Positions 11,454-22,632 of a stretch of 64,000 nucleotides of DNA are shown in pieces. A program made the position numbers and the translations under genes. Location of the stretch: assembly GCA_037954235.1 (NCBI GenBank), contig JBBMOA010000004.1:14574601-14638600 (forward strand), read 5' to 3'. The DNA comes from Aulostomus chinensis. Its lineage: Eukaryota; Chordata; Actinopteri; Syngnathiformes; Aulostomidae. The stretch's first letter is position 1. Each line of letters starts with the position of its first letter. Under the pieces are notes generated by a model. That model saw nothing but the letters and a program-made list of their open reading frames with translations. It ran no database searches and was not told the DNA's origin.

Positions 11454-12665
11454 TCTAGATTATCCATTCGATTTATTTCCCAGACCACAGGCGTAGGTTT
11501 TCTGAAAAGCTGTAATTGTTGTACCTGCTGTTTTGAGTCTATCCTGAAGTGGTTGGCATCAATCAAATCATAAGAATCTTAGCTTTCCAACATCGCAGGA
11601 GTACCTACTTAAAAAAAAAGAAAAGAAACAGTTGTTAGCACATGGCAGTGTATCGGCTGGCCTGCCTGTTTAAACAGCTTGGTCAATCAACATACAGGCA
11701 CCTTGACATGGCCCTGAACTTCTGAGCAAGAGCTCAACTTCACAAACCTATAAAAATGATAACTTTCCCACATAACAGGTGCTGATAAGATCAGATTTTA
11801 TGGATTACTTTTTTGAATTGGCAGCAATTTGAAAGGCTCCACATTAGTTCACTCATTTATGTATGACTGGACTTGATTACTACCTCATGCAATACATGTA
11901 AAAAAATATGTTTATAGAATATGTATAACAAAATTCATGTCACATACTAATGCATCTCTGGCAGACAAGATCACACTGTACGCTGCAGGAATGCAAAAGC
12001 CATGGGCATCCATTACACAGTGCTGCAGCAGAATGAGAGGGAGGGGAAGGTGGAGACGGCGAGAGTGACGAAGCCATGAGCTCACCGCTGTGAGCCATGA
12101 GACAACAGGAAAATAAGAAAGCAAGGAAGAAGACTCACTAAATGATGGTGGAAAGGGCTGGAAAAAAAATCTGAGGGGGGAGGCAGGATGAGAGAGAGGA
12201 GTGTCTGTGGAACACTGGTCAAACTCCCAGCAGACTGTGTGCGCAGTTGCATTTCATGACCTGAGAGGGGCAGCAGAGATGCAGACTTTTCTGTGGTTAC
12301 CTTCTATGCCCCTATTTACACACACCAACAACATCTAATCATCTCTTTCTTTCACTCTCTCCACAATACATCTTCCTTTTTCCCTATCTTCTCCCTTTCT
12401 CGTCTCAAAGAGGGCTGAGGAAATGTGGGGACGCTTCTGGAGAAATTGCCGCCGATGTGCCTCTCTCTCTTTTCGTGTTGAACAGGCAACAAGCGGACGA
12501 GCACCACTCTTGAGAGCCAGCCTCCTCATCCACCTCCATCTCTGCCTTTAATAGGTAGTGTTGAACAAGCAGGTGATCTGCACTGACAGTGTGAAGGCAC
12601 AACTTGTAGCAAAGGCTAATTGGTGTGGACTGACTTCAGAGTGTGTGTGGCTACTGGGTGGTTGA

Positions 12666-12702
12666 GTGTGTGTGTGTGTGTGTGTGTGTGGGGGGGGGGG
12701 GG
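12666..12702. repeat. (TG)n followed by poly-G (13)
   Basis: Compound tract: about 12 TG units run directly into 13 guanines (12690-12702). Confidence 0.95.
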
Positions 12703-13734
12703 TGGTGGCAAGGCCGGAGAGCATGGTAGAACATGAAGCGATGGTATCATACAGTGAGGAAGAAGGGGTCTACTTCATCTCCCTCTCAGGCATTTTCATC
12801 ATAATTAAGGACACGCGGATGGTTCAGTGCACATAGTGAACCTTGTACATGTAACTGAATATTGAACATGGCTCGCAGCCTTTCCTCTGCATGTGACCTT
12901 CATTCGCGAGTAGACTGTTACACAACATCTTGAGAGAGACTAAAATGAAACGTGCCACTGTGTTTTCTATATCTTAAGTATGAGGGGATAGACTGAGGTT
13001 GAGATGGATTCAAGCAAAGTTAAAATTCCCAGAGCATGTGCTACATAAAAATAACTAGCGCACGCAACTTTTTCATACAAGTGAACACCCTTAACGAATG
13101 CAATTGCGTAAATGTTGTCAGTTGTGTGATTCCTTTGCTAGCATACCCATGGTGACATGTTTTCCAGCACAACACGGTGTTAAGTGAAAGCTAAAGGAGG
13201 GAAAAACTGTAGCGACAGCATGCAGCTAGCATTATTGCGACGAACCTAAGAAACAGTGCAGAAATGTTTCTGTAGAGGATGCTGGACATAAAAGAGAGAC
13301 TCTGTTCAGATGTGGGATTTAATTAAAGAAAGTGACAGTGAAGACAATCATGGATGAAATTTGCTACAGCTTTTCTCCTCAATGGAGAGTCGGGCCTGAA
13401 GAGAGACCTGGATGTGGCATTAGCGGTGTTGGGGAAAGTTGGATTTGTTGCCCATTTGGAGTAGCTGGTGCAGCTTGAACGTTTACTGTGCTCATATGAT
13501 AGACTTGGGTGTTGGATTATGGATCTGTTTTCATTTTCTAGTACCATTTTAGAAGAAGAGCAAGGAGCTTTTCATTATTAGGGAGCTCGTTGGTATGCTA
13601 GTTGGCGAGCTAATTAGCGAGCTAGCAGTGAACACATATTTACAGCTTCTATCAGTTTTGTTGTGATTTCTCTCAATTCCAGAAGGGGGAGACAAAAGTT
13701 CCTTTAACTACTTCAACTGAAGTTATACAGTCAT

Positions 13735-13750
13735 ACACACACACACACAC
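13735..13750. repeat. (AC)n microsatellite
   Basis: Short perfect tract of eight units. Confidence 0.9.
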
Positions 13751-15639
13751 ATTACACACAACCATACATAAATGTATGTGTCCTATTTAAATATAAATAC
13801 AGCTGTCTTGAAAATGGTTGTATGCTTAACGTTTGGCTGAAATGCCTCCAATGCTGACACAGCCGGGGAGGAGTGTTGCCCGAGGGGCAGGACTCAGTGT
13901 TCAGTCTGACTCATCAGCAAGCGTGTGTGCGTTAGCGGGTGCACACGCGCGCACACACAGATAACCGCGGACGTCAGAGGCTCCTCTATGTTGGCAGCAG
14001 GGGGTCTTTCCCATCTCCCATCCCTGTAGAGCTTGTTACAGCTCATCCAGGTGGAGTGTCTATGCACTGCTGCAGGGCACGCGGTCAGAGAAACCGTGTG
14101 TGAGTCAAGGGGCTGCAGGGAGGGATGTTGTACACTGATGCAAGGCTGTCCGTGTTTGTATCTCGATATATGTGTTTACGAATGGGAATGTGTTGAAGTA
14201 TTATGAGTAAATGTTAATGAGTTTATATATGAGAGGCTAGCATGCCTCTTCACCTGCCACCTTCCTTATTCCTCCTAATGCGTCCCATCTACATTTATAC
14301 TCGAACTCTATGTATATTTTTGCGCACCATTAAACCTGAATGGTGCGCTGCCCAGTATCAAAGTCCGCCTGAAATCATTTTTATGTTTTCACATGTCTCA
14401 GCATCAATACAGAAGAGAGGTAGAGTGAGAGAGTAGGAGTAGAGAGAGTGAAAGAGAGCAACGTGCCTGTTGTGAATCACACGAGTGACCTGCGCACTCA
14501 CCCAACTCAATTAGGTGAGCGCGTACGCCAACTCAGTTTGATAAGGGGGGCCATTTAGCGTGGAGGATGATAACAATGCAGCGCATATTACTGTCACACT
14601 AACACTTGTTGATTTGTTGTCTTCCGTGAGAGTACAGCAGCGTCAACACTGTGGCTGTTCCTGAAATCACTCCACTTATTCGCCGAGGGAGAGGACTATA
14701 GCTCATCTACAAAAGGCTTTGGGACACGACACCGGTCCTACCTGCGCTCTCGCACAATTACGTGCTGGCTCAGTTGGCGTGACCACTTTACAGGAATATT
14801 AGATATTGCATTTGATGTATTTGACGTATTTTACAGCTTCAAAATGGATATATTTTGCGTTGTTTGTCACCAAAAAAAAAAACCAAACGAACTGCGAGAC
14901 GCAAACTGTAGAGCTGTTATTTGCAGTATAAAATATTAAAATGAAATACTTCATTTAAAAGTACTCAATTTAATGCAGTGTACTCAAAACCCAATTCAAC
15001 ACGGTCATAACTACGTTAGGGGGAAATGCAACAACACTTCTGCGGTTCAGACATGAACTGATATCTCACAGTTCAACTTTGAATTTAATTAAACTGAGTT
15101 TTTAACATGGAAAGAAAAAAAATCCCAATTGTACAAATGGTCAGATTACTGATTAAAAAAAAAAAAAAGTTTAAAACTTTCAACTGCATGTATCACATCC
15201 CTTCCACACGATTCTGCGTTTTGTCATTTCCATCAAAGCCAAATACTGGGATACCTCCTATTCGCTGAGATGCAACCATTTTATCGTTCCCCAAATTCAT
15301 AACAACAAAGTACTTCATGCTTGTTTGTGACGTCATATCCTGTTTACTTCACACATCCAACATACTGATCACATTCACGAATATTCATTAAAAGCTAAGA
15401 ACTTAAACCAGCCTTTTAGAGTTACGTGGAAAATGACACTCAACATCAACCTGTCTGTGTTTATTGCCGCCGCCGCTCACTCTCCCCTCGCCTGTCTGCC
15501 GTTTTTTTTCTGTCAGACAGCACAATGCATGATACCACATAATGTGTATTCTATTTTTACCTTTCTGTAATAATTCCCTCTCTACATCTGAATGGCGCGC
15601 TCTGCAGCTTTCTGCATAGTGACTGATCTCAGACACAGG

Positions 15640-16070
15640 TTGTGTTTTTGGAAATTTATCTCTGAAATGAAACTTTAGGGTCACTTTGCCTGGATTTAGA
15701 CACAAATGGGCCCTTAAAAGTCAAGACGAAGTACAGGCTTGACTTCATCCAGGAGTTCAATTTTCCTCTGGGTCTCAATTTTCTTTTACTCAAAGGGCAA
15801 TTAATCAACCCTGAAGGAAGCGGCTTCCAAACAAATGAGCAAATAGTGAACTTACCTGCTTTCATTCTCACTTAATTATGTCTCCCTCTGCCAAATGGCC
15901 TCCAAACGCCCCCCTTTCAAGGGGCCACGCTGGCTGTCCTCCATTCAAGGCAACAAAACGTTCGCTTGAGCTCTTAAAGTCTGGTGTTAAAATCTGCTCC
16001 GGACCATCCATCGCCAAGCTTGTCATCATAACAAGCTTACATTGTAAATGCTGGAGATTAAACTAGATAT
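15640..16070. promoter_or_regulatory. Possible conserved noncoding block
   Basis: The sequence is free of simple repeats, with TAAT/ATTA words (caattaatcaac, cttaattatg) and moderate G+C. It contains CACGCTGGCTGTCCTC (15925-15940), which recurs exactly at 51468-51483 in another repeat-free TAAT-rich block. Both strands happen to be open for about 62 codons at 15870-16062, but no family is recognised. Enhancer function is inferred only from style. Confidence 0.25.
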
Positions 16071-16383
16071 TATTGGCAGTTTACCGCCGTGCCTTTTATT
16101 TGTGGGCTTTTATCTGATACACAGACCGACAGGGGGCGCTGGTACAGCTGTGGCGTGGCGTGCGTCTGGTCAGTGCGCAAGTTTGATTTGATTACAAATC
16201 AGAGCAACAGCAGATTGTGGCGGCGCTGGATTAATTGTTTATTTTGATCTACTGCTTCTGAACTAGATAAATGGCAAAGTAAACCCTGGGTTGGCGATCC
16301 CATTCTTCTTAATGATATCTAAGAGACTTTCTCTAAATTAAACACAAACATCCACTGGGCCACACAGATGATGTGACCTTTTG

Positions 16384-16450
16384 GTGGTCAAAGGTCAAGG
16401 TCACTTTCACCTCGCATAAATATGATATCTCCATCATCGCCCCTCATCGT
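16384..16450 (+). repeat. Fragment of a GGTCAAAGGTCAAGGTCA dispersed repeat
   Basis: Three AGGTCA-like half-sites occur in a row at 16386-16403, followed by ctttcacct and ATATGATATCTCC. I recognise this phrasing as a widespread teleost interspersed repeat of unclear class. Related words occur at 20246, 20645 and 56565-56760. Confidence 0.5.
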
Positions 16451-16732
16451 TAGCTCTTTTTTGAGATAAATACGCATTTCCAGGAGGGGTAGGCGCCGCC
16501 TGTTTTGGGCTTTTTTTTCTTTTTTTGTTCTTATTATTTTCTTTTCTTTTTTAATTTAACAAAAGAAACACAATTTACAAACAACATGGTATAAATCCGT
16601 CTAACTCTTTTTTTTTAATCATACTCTGATCATGAACCCTCCCTCCTCGCGCCTCACCACCTACATTGACAATAAATTACCGCAAATAAAGCCTCTCTCG
16701 CTCGAAGCAAAGTCGGCAAATGGGTCTCTTAC

Positions 16733-16954
16733 CTGTCCTGCTCCTTGCGCGTCCGTAACTGAACCTTTCGGTTCTTTTAGACTCCTCCAGCGAGCAAATG
16801 AATCCCCAAGAATCACTCGCGCTGCACCGAGCCTTTTATCGTACTTTCTCTTATCAGTTGCTTTTCTATAAAAGACCTTTTTCTTTTTGCTGTGTTTTCC
16901 TCTGGATTCATGCTCGTCCTCCTTGATGCTGCTCTCCCAACACCGATCCAACAT
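16733..16954 (-). CDS. Candidate first coding exon, basic protein with ARWRSLKE motif
   Basis: The minus strand has ATG at 16954-16952 in a good context (GCC before ATG), then 74 open codons ending in GGACAG|gtaagag, a strong splice donor, in phase 0. An in-frame TGA lies upstream at 17020-17018 and no earlier in-frame ATG exists, so this start is the best choice. The peptide begins MLDRCWESSIKEDEHESRGK, has a Lys-rich basic stretch (residues 20-41, HSKKKKVFYRKATDKRK) and then VILGDSFARWRSLKEPKG near residues 47-64, followed by SVTDA. The RWR-L--x-G--TDA pattern resembles the N-terminal region of many uncharacterised teleost proteins, some linked to transposon-derived families; this is from memory. 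The function is unknown. The CpG-rich promoter-like surroundings support a real gene running to lower coordinates. No second exon could be confirmed; 15870-16062 is open in the matching phase but weak. Confidence 0.55.
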
Positions 16955-17110
16955 GGCGTTGATACCCGCTTGAGGCTTCCCGGTCTCAGCCTTTTGACGG
17001 ACCGCTAAGCTGCCCAATCAGGTGCATTCTGGTTTCGGCAGTTGATGGACAGCTAAACGGGACAACGGATCTTGCTGGTAGCAGTTTTTGATTGGGTGGA
17101 GGTAAATTCG
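16955..17110 (-). promoter_or_regulatory. Candidate promoter of the minus-strand exon
   Basis: The minus strand carries CCAAT boxes: CACCCAATCAAA (about 17087-17098) and the inverted ATTGG at 17014-17018. A YY1-type CGCCATGTT spans the start codon, and a second GCCATTAT-like word lies near 17120. CpG density is raised compared with neighbouring DNA and there is no TATA box. On the plus strand a possible divergent donor GGTGGAG|gtaaat occurs at about 17097-17103, so the promoter could be bidirectional. Confidence 0.45.
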
Positions 17111-18572
17111 GCCCTGCAGCCATTATGTAGTAGGGGTTTTGATGCTTCCTTTTTTAAACAAAATAGTTTCTTGATTGCCATCGAGCCATCGTGACAAATT
17201 CAGGGATTATAACAAGAAGCACTTAGAAATCTGGGAGCCTACCTCTCCTGTCAGGTCTATATTTCTTTGCAATGGGCAAAATCAAGAAAGACCAAGTCAA
17301 CTTGACTTTAACATCTTTTTTTCTTCTCGATTCATCAACTGGCTTTGTCCTGAGCGCTTTTATGAGTGCAGATTGGAGTTTGGCAACACCATGGTTTCTT
17401 TCCTTTTGTTAATCAAAAAAAACAAAAAAAAAACAGATTTATTCGCTGCTAAGTTTTAAAGTAGCACATTTCTCCACATATTTGACGCTCTCCCTCTCTG
17501 AGCGACGCTCGTAGCTGCTCCGTAAGGACGCTGGTGTGTGTAATAGGACTGCTTTGGAGGAGCTCTCCCCCAGCTGCCGTGCTAATTGAGGCGCAGAGAC
17601 AAGCCCCAGCCAGATGGAGGGAAGATGCCGCAAATTGATTCCTCGCATTCGTCTTCATTAAGGTCTCGGCTCTGGGGCTGTGTGAGGAGAAAGAGAGGGA
17701 GTGGAAGTCTGTGGAAAGGAGGGCAAAGGAGACCCTCTTGAGCCCTGAGGACGTTGCTCTGATGAGGTAAATTCTGACTTTCCCAAACAACGGTGTGTGC
17801 GCTCTCATTTTTTCGGCGTGTGTGTGGTAGCAGTCAGAGGGAAGAGGAAGAAACACTGAGTTCCAGTCATTCTTTATCTTTACCTCAGCATGTGCTGTAA
17901 CTTCAGGAAGGTGGAAATCCACCCTGCCACTTTTGCTCCCTCCCTTCGCCGTTTTTTTCTTCTTCTTCCACTTCTTTTTTTTTTTCATTTTTTTTGACCC
18001 ACAACTCTTGATCAAACCCCAGCTTCCCCTCAGCCTCCAGCAGTGCACAGCCAGTTCTCTGCCACTTTCAATTATGTGTTAGCAGCTTCCACTAACTAGG
18101 GCCCAAAAGGTGCGACGTGACACAGAACAGGAGAAAAGTTCCCTCTGTACCAGCAAAGCCCCACATGTCCATCCACTTTTTTTTTTCTCGCTTTTTTTTT
18201 AAATCCCCTCCCACCTCTATTTGTCTCGGCTACAATGATGCAGCATCTGCAATTACCAGACAACCCAGAAAGGATGATCTGTCACTTCCACAAATTACAT
18301 TCCCCCATACTTAATAGGCCCCATGTTTATGTAACGACCCCTCAAATCCTCACCGTGGGAGCACTAACACTCTGTCTTCCTGTCATGTGTCGGGACTCCA
18401 CACATCCTTCACCGTACGTTAGCCGCGTGGCGCATCGCGAGAAATACTTCAAACAAATAATTAACAGATATATATTTATCTATCGATATGTGCAATCATT
18501 TTTCAAAGCGTAGTGTTAAAAAAAGAGGATTTGTCAACAGTGATGTGTGTGTGTTGATAACATGAAAGAGGA
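17111..18572. other. Non-genic stretch with a possible regulatory block
   Basis: 17480-17680 is repeat-free with CTAATTGAGG and CATTAAGG words and could be a conserved noncoding element. A long minus-strand frame at 17449-18048 depends on a T/C-rich tract that encodes a Lys run and starts at GTG, so I do not call it a gene. Confidence 0.5.
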
Positions 18573-18596
18573 TTTTTTTTTTTTTTTTTTTTTTTT
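18573..18596. repeat. poly-T run (24)
   Basis: Uninterrupted thymine homopolymer. Confidence 0.95.
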
Positions 18597-18748
18597 GATG
18601 GCAGGGGACGGCTGGCAGGCAGGGGTGCGAACGCCACGGCTGGTTTAGCTGAAGGTGGGCGGATGGTAGCACGGGAGGGAGCGCGGATTGCCGTTTGATG
18701 TTTCATCTATTATTCCTGCCACGTTACCTGGATTATGTGGCGATGGAC

Positions 18749-18749
<1 letters not shown>

Positions 18750-18801
<52 letters not shown>
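18750..18801. repeat. (GT)n microsatellite
   Basis: Perfect tract of about 26 units followed by ggtggggggg. Confidence 0.95.
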
Positions 18802-18802
<1 letters not shown>

Positions 18803-18845
18803 TGGGGGGGTTACTTCGTCCTGTCACCAAGCTGTCTGGAAGGGA

Positions 18846-19034
18846 TTTTTTTTTTTTCACTGTCTGTCTCCTTCACCTCCCTCCTCCTCCTCTCTCTCTC
18901 CATCCTTTCTTTCCCTGTCATCCTCCCCCTTTCTCCCCCATCCTGTGTCATCCTACCACAGGCCCAAATCCTTCTCCCTCTTTTTTTCTTTCTTTCTTTC
19001 TCTCTGTCCATCCATCCATCCTTCCCATCCTCTA
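18846..19034 (+). repeat. Long polypyrimidine tract
   Basis: About 190 bp are mostly C and T (cctcc, tctctc, ttctttctttc, ccatccatccatcc). The overlapping Ser/Pro/Leu-rich open frames here are products of this composition. Confidence 0.85.
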
Positions 19035-19113
19035 TCAAGCTCTTCTTTTCCCCGGCTCTGTTTCTCCTCTGTTCTGCGCTGACATTAAGCAGCTTACGAC
19101 GTGTCTTGTTGCA

Positions 19114-19160
19114 GGCTTACAGTGTGCTGGATGCAGACTTATACTGTCATTCATTATACA
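19114..19160 (+). other. Possible 47-bp microexon
   Basis: A pyrimidine-containing acceptor (tgtcttgttgcag) is followed by 47 open bases (AYSVLDADLYCHSLY) and then a donor-like CAG|gtactt. I do not recognise the peptide. Small bordered segments arise by chance in this much DNA. Confidence 0.15.
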
Positions 19161-20243
19161 GGTACTTTGTGAGTCAGAGCCTCGCTGACTACTTGCACTG
19201 TGCGCGCTGCTACGATTTACATATCTGACTGAAACCTGGTGACATCATGCAAAGAATTTCGCAGGTACAGTATCTCTTCAGTCTCCGAACTGAGGCTGTG
19301 GATGATTTTGTTTGCCCTGCACTTGCAGTAAATTACTGAGCGTTGCAAAGCAGTAGTCACATCTACGATCAAATACTTCGTGAGTTCACGGCAGAAAATG
19401 CAGAACAGTGTTACGGTCCTGCTTCTGGTGGACCGTTCCACTAAACGCCTCGATACATAAACTTTTACTTTTTCCCTTTGGATGTAACAAGTTCACACAT
19501 TTCACAGGCTTACGAGCAGATTGCGCTAAAGTCTTTCTCGCGAATGTTGTGCAAGTAGGCAGGTGTCAGAATCTGACACATATCTTTGGACCGGATCCTG
19601 ATGCCCCGCTCACACGTACTACACAGGCAGCACAGAACATACTAACCTTCCGTCCCTCCAGCCTGAAGCGTCTCCAGCATTGAATGTATAAACTAGTTCT
19701 AGTTTAGCAATTTTTTTAAGCCTCCACTTCTGGTAAGTGACAGATACAATCTATGCAGTGCTGCAGGGATGACGCAGGCCAAACCAGAAGTGGCATTCTC
19801 GGCAAAGACAGGGTGACTGGACTTCCGCTGAAAATAAGCTCTGTGGCTAACAATACTTTTACATGCTTTAGAGTGGAGAAGAAGCCTTCGTGGAAGTCCG
19901 TCATCTCTACGATAGTTGGACGTCAGAAAGTTAAACTTTTTTCCAGGTTGTGCAGTTGCTGGTTCCCTTGGTGAATGAATATCTGCCTCTCCAGTGTTTG
20001 AGCCTGTATGGGAAGCGTTGTCCTTTTTCTAAAGTTTCCTCTCCAGTTTCTCACAGATACACACAGTATCGCAGTACTGTACTTCACGTTTAACCCACAT
20101 TTCCTCTAATTAAATGGGAACAAGAGGACGGTTGTACGCCTCGGCGGCGGTGTTGCGCTTTCGGGTCAAACGCACAACACGTCATCTCATGAATGCCCCG
20201 AGGATAGCTTTTTAAATTGGGTACAAATAACCACTTGCATTGT

Positions 20244-20345
20244 GAGGGTCAGGGGTCAAGGTCGTCATGACTTTGACCCGTTCTCATATCTGTGAACCGC
20301 CTGGAGGGAATTTCATTACACCACCGTGAAGGTCATTGTGAGCTC
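20244..20345 (+). repeat. GGTCAAGGTC-type dispersed repeat fragment
   Basis: The words gggtcaggggtcaaggtcg, ctttgacccg, the phrase cgcctggagggaatttc and gaaggtcattgtgagctcac match the phrasing of the repeat also seen at 16384 and 56565. Confidence 0.45.
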
Positions 20346-21715
20346 ACAAACACCTTTTTTCCCTTTCCTCTAGAACGATTATGTCAGCGTTGTCGTGGTC
20401 ATGTCAGATGCATACAGGAGAGTAGAGCGCCGTAGGGATGGCGCATTTTGTTGGCGTGGATTTTATTCGTTTTTTTTTTTGTCTCTCACACCCATTTTTC
20501 TTCCCGGTTATACCACTTTCTCCCCGTCACAGTCGTCGATCGCATAACTCACAGCGAGAGTCTTCACCAGGAGGACGTGTAGCGCGTGGGAGGATCTAAC
20601 AAAAGCTCCGCCCCCCCCCTGTTAGGCAACACAATAGATCAAAAGGGTCAAAGGTCAGCTTCGCTGTGATATAATTTTATGCAGGAACTCTACTCTGGAC
20701 ATGATTGGTGTAAGAATGCAGTTTGTAATTGTAGTTCAACTTCATAATGAGATCAGTATGTCATTTTATTTCATTATACTTTGACTTACATTAATTTTGA
20801 CCGCCTGACATCAGATCTAATTTGAAGCGTTTTTTGTTTTTTTTGTTTTAAATTCGGGCAATTCCATGAATGATTGATGTATTCTTAGACATGACGCGGA
20901 TCAGGAAGGAGTTTCAAACCCTCAGCCCTATCAGGGAAGCCATAACCATCCGTTTTGAAAAAAATAAAAACCCAAATAATTGGTAGTGGTTGTAGCTCAC
21001 CCTGTCTCTTTATGACTCGAGTTAATTATGCATCCTCACCAATGATGCTTGAAGTTATTATGTTTAATAATGTATCTTTTTATAGGCTCGCTCATCATCA
21101 GCCTCCCAGCGTCCATAAGACCAACACTCAAAGTGATTTAAAAGACACTAAATGTATGCGTTTTCATTAAATGCATCAACAATGCAAGTTTTTTTTTTTT
21201 CTCTCCCCTTCACATTTAGAAATATTAGTTTACATGAAAGGAGAGTATTATGTGTCTCTGTATTACCAATTCCCTTTGGTATCTTATTCCTCCTTAATGT
21301 TTTTCCTTTTCCAATTTGTGTTTTCCTTCACGCGCCTGGGGTCTCCATGTATACTTCCTGCTTGCGCATTTTTAATTTCATCTGATCTGGGGCCTGGGGA
21401 TTTGGCAGCCGTTTCAACACAAAGGCCTGATGCCTGTGCCTTTGGAGCTGACCTCAGAGCAGCTTTGCATCCCTCGAGTGCCCGTGGGCTGCTACGTGAA
21501 CGCCTACTTACATACTCCACCAGGGCAGCTGGGTCACCTCACCATATAGCTTACTATGGAAATACTAACCACCTTTTCATCTGATTCTGTCAAGCTTGGC
21601 CTTTCCTTCTGTTGCTCTACCTTCCATTCGCTCTCTCTCTGTCTCTTTATCACTTTCATTCCCGACCATCTTCTCTGGTCTTCTTTCATCCAGTATTGAT
21701 TTCAGATTGCTGTAT

Positions 21716-21732
21716 CCCCCCCCCCCCCCCCA
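21716..21732. repeat. poly-C run (17)
   Basis: Uninterrupted cytosine homopolymer. Confidence 0.95.
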
Positions 21733-22426
21733 AGTATATTTGTAGATACCAGAACTCATACCAGGCAGTTATGTTTGTGGTTTTTATTAAATTCTGTCCA
21801 TCATTGCTTCTCATCTAGCTTCATATTTTCAAGGGAAGGTGAACGACACGTTTCATTAATTCCACTCTTTCATTTTATCTATCGTGACCTTTTGCCCTCC
21901 TTTTGTTTGTCATCATCAATGACGTAAATACCTTTGTGTGTTGCTCTTTTCATGTTTTTTTTTTTTTTTTTTGCCGTCTACGGTGAGGAAAGGTCTCAGC
22001 GGTTAAAATAAAAAGGTGGGTAAACTATGAATGTCTGCGGCAGCGCTCTCTCGGCATTATAAAAGTGGTGGATACGCTATAAAATTCAGTCTCCCGTATA
22101 TGAGACTTTATATATGAGACAAGAACAAGTATTGGACCCATTTGTAACCTCTCTTCTTGTTTTGTTTTTTATTGAGGGAGGTTTTGAAAAATGGTCGTTC
22201 TTGTCACTGTATGACAACCGCTTCAATCTTGAGCCTTCATACCTGGTAGGATTGCTGGGCAGGTTAGAAAAATACAACTTATATCGCCCTACGGTTAAGG
22301 AAGACTTCTTTAACCTGTGCCGTGACAAGTCGGTCATTAACAGATGAGTAAATGCTGCATTTAAAAATAAATAAATAAAAGAGCCGCCACGACAGCCCTG
22401 GAAATCACTGATGGCGAAGAAGATTT

Positions 22427-22535
22427 GGCCCAAATGTGGCCCGCATCAGAGCCGGAACTGCCAAAAGTGGCCCAGAGGAGACCCGGATGTAGCTGGTATG
22501 TGGGATATGGGCCACATTTGGACCAAATATTCATT
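22427..22535 (+). repeat. GGCCCA-type dispersed repeat, copy B
   Basis: It contains AAATGTGGCCCGCATCAGAG, tggcccagaggag, gtgggatatgggcc and acatttggacca. The first part matches copy A at 903-985. The two copies are in the same orientation about 21.5 kb apart. Confidence 0.55.
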
Positions 22536-22598
22536 GCAGGCAGTTTTAAGTACTACAAGACTACTACTAAGACTCTTACCCAGCCTATGGGGAGGGAT

Positions 22599-22632
22599 CC
22601 CCCCCCCCCCCCCACACACACACACACACACA
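22599..22632. repeat. poly-C (15) followed by (CA)n
   Basis: The C run 22599-22613 continues into about nine CA units. The compound form is like the one at 12666. Confidence 0.95.

Larger units (their letters stand above)
11454..16732. other. Non-genic stretch; candidate first intron of the minus-strand gene
   Basis: If the exon at 16733-16954 is real, this would lie in its first intron. It holds (TG)n plus poly-G at 12666-12702, (CA)n at 13735-13750, a 10-bp palindrome GCTAATTAGC at 13609-13618, and a CNE-like block at 15640-16070. A consensus minus-strand donor (GCAG|gtaagt) sits at 15854, but all frames before it are closed by stops. Confidence 0.5.
19161..22420. other. Non-genic stretch
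   Basis: It contains poly-T near 20470, a poly-C run at 21716-21732, poly-T at 21956-21972 and two small GGTCA-rich repeat pieces (20246-20264, 20645-20657). Open frames are short and unrecognised. Confidence 0.55.

Noticed and set aside
17449..18048. 199-codon minus-strand frame
   Set aside because: It starts at GTG, its N-terminus is a Lys run from a T/C tract, and it overlaps enhancer-like sequence. No splice or family support.
18645..19228. Several overlapping frames of 70-177 codons
   Set aside because: All are read from the (GT)n tract and the polypyrimidine tract in different phases.
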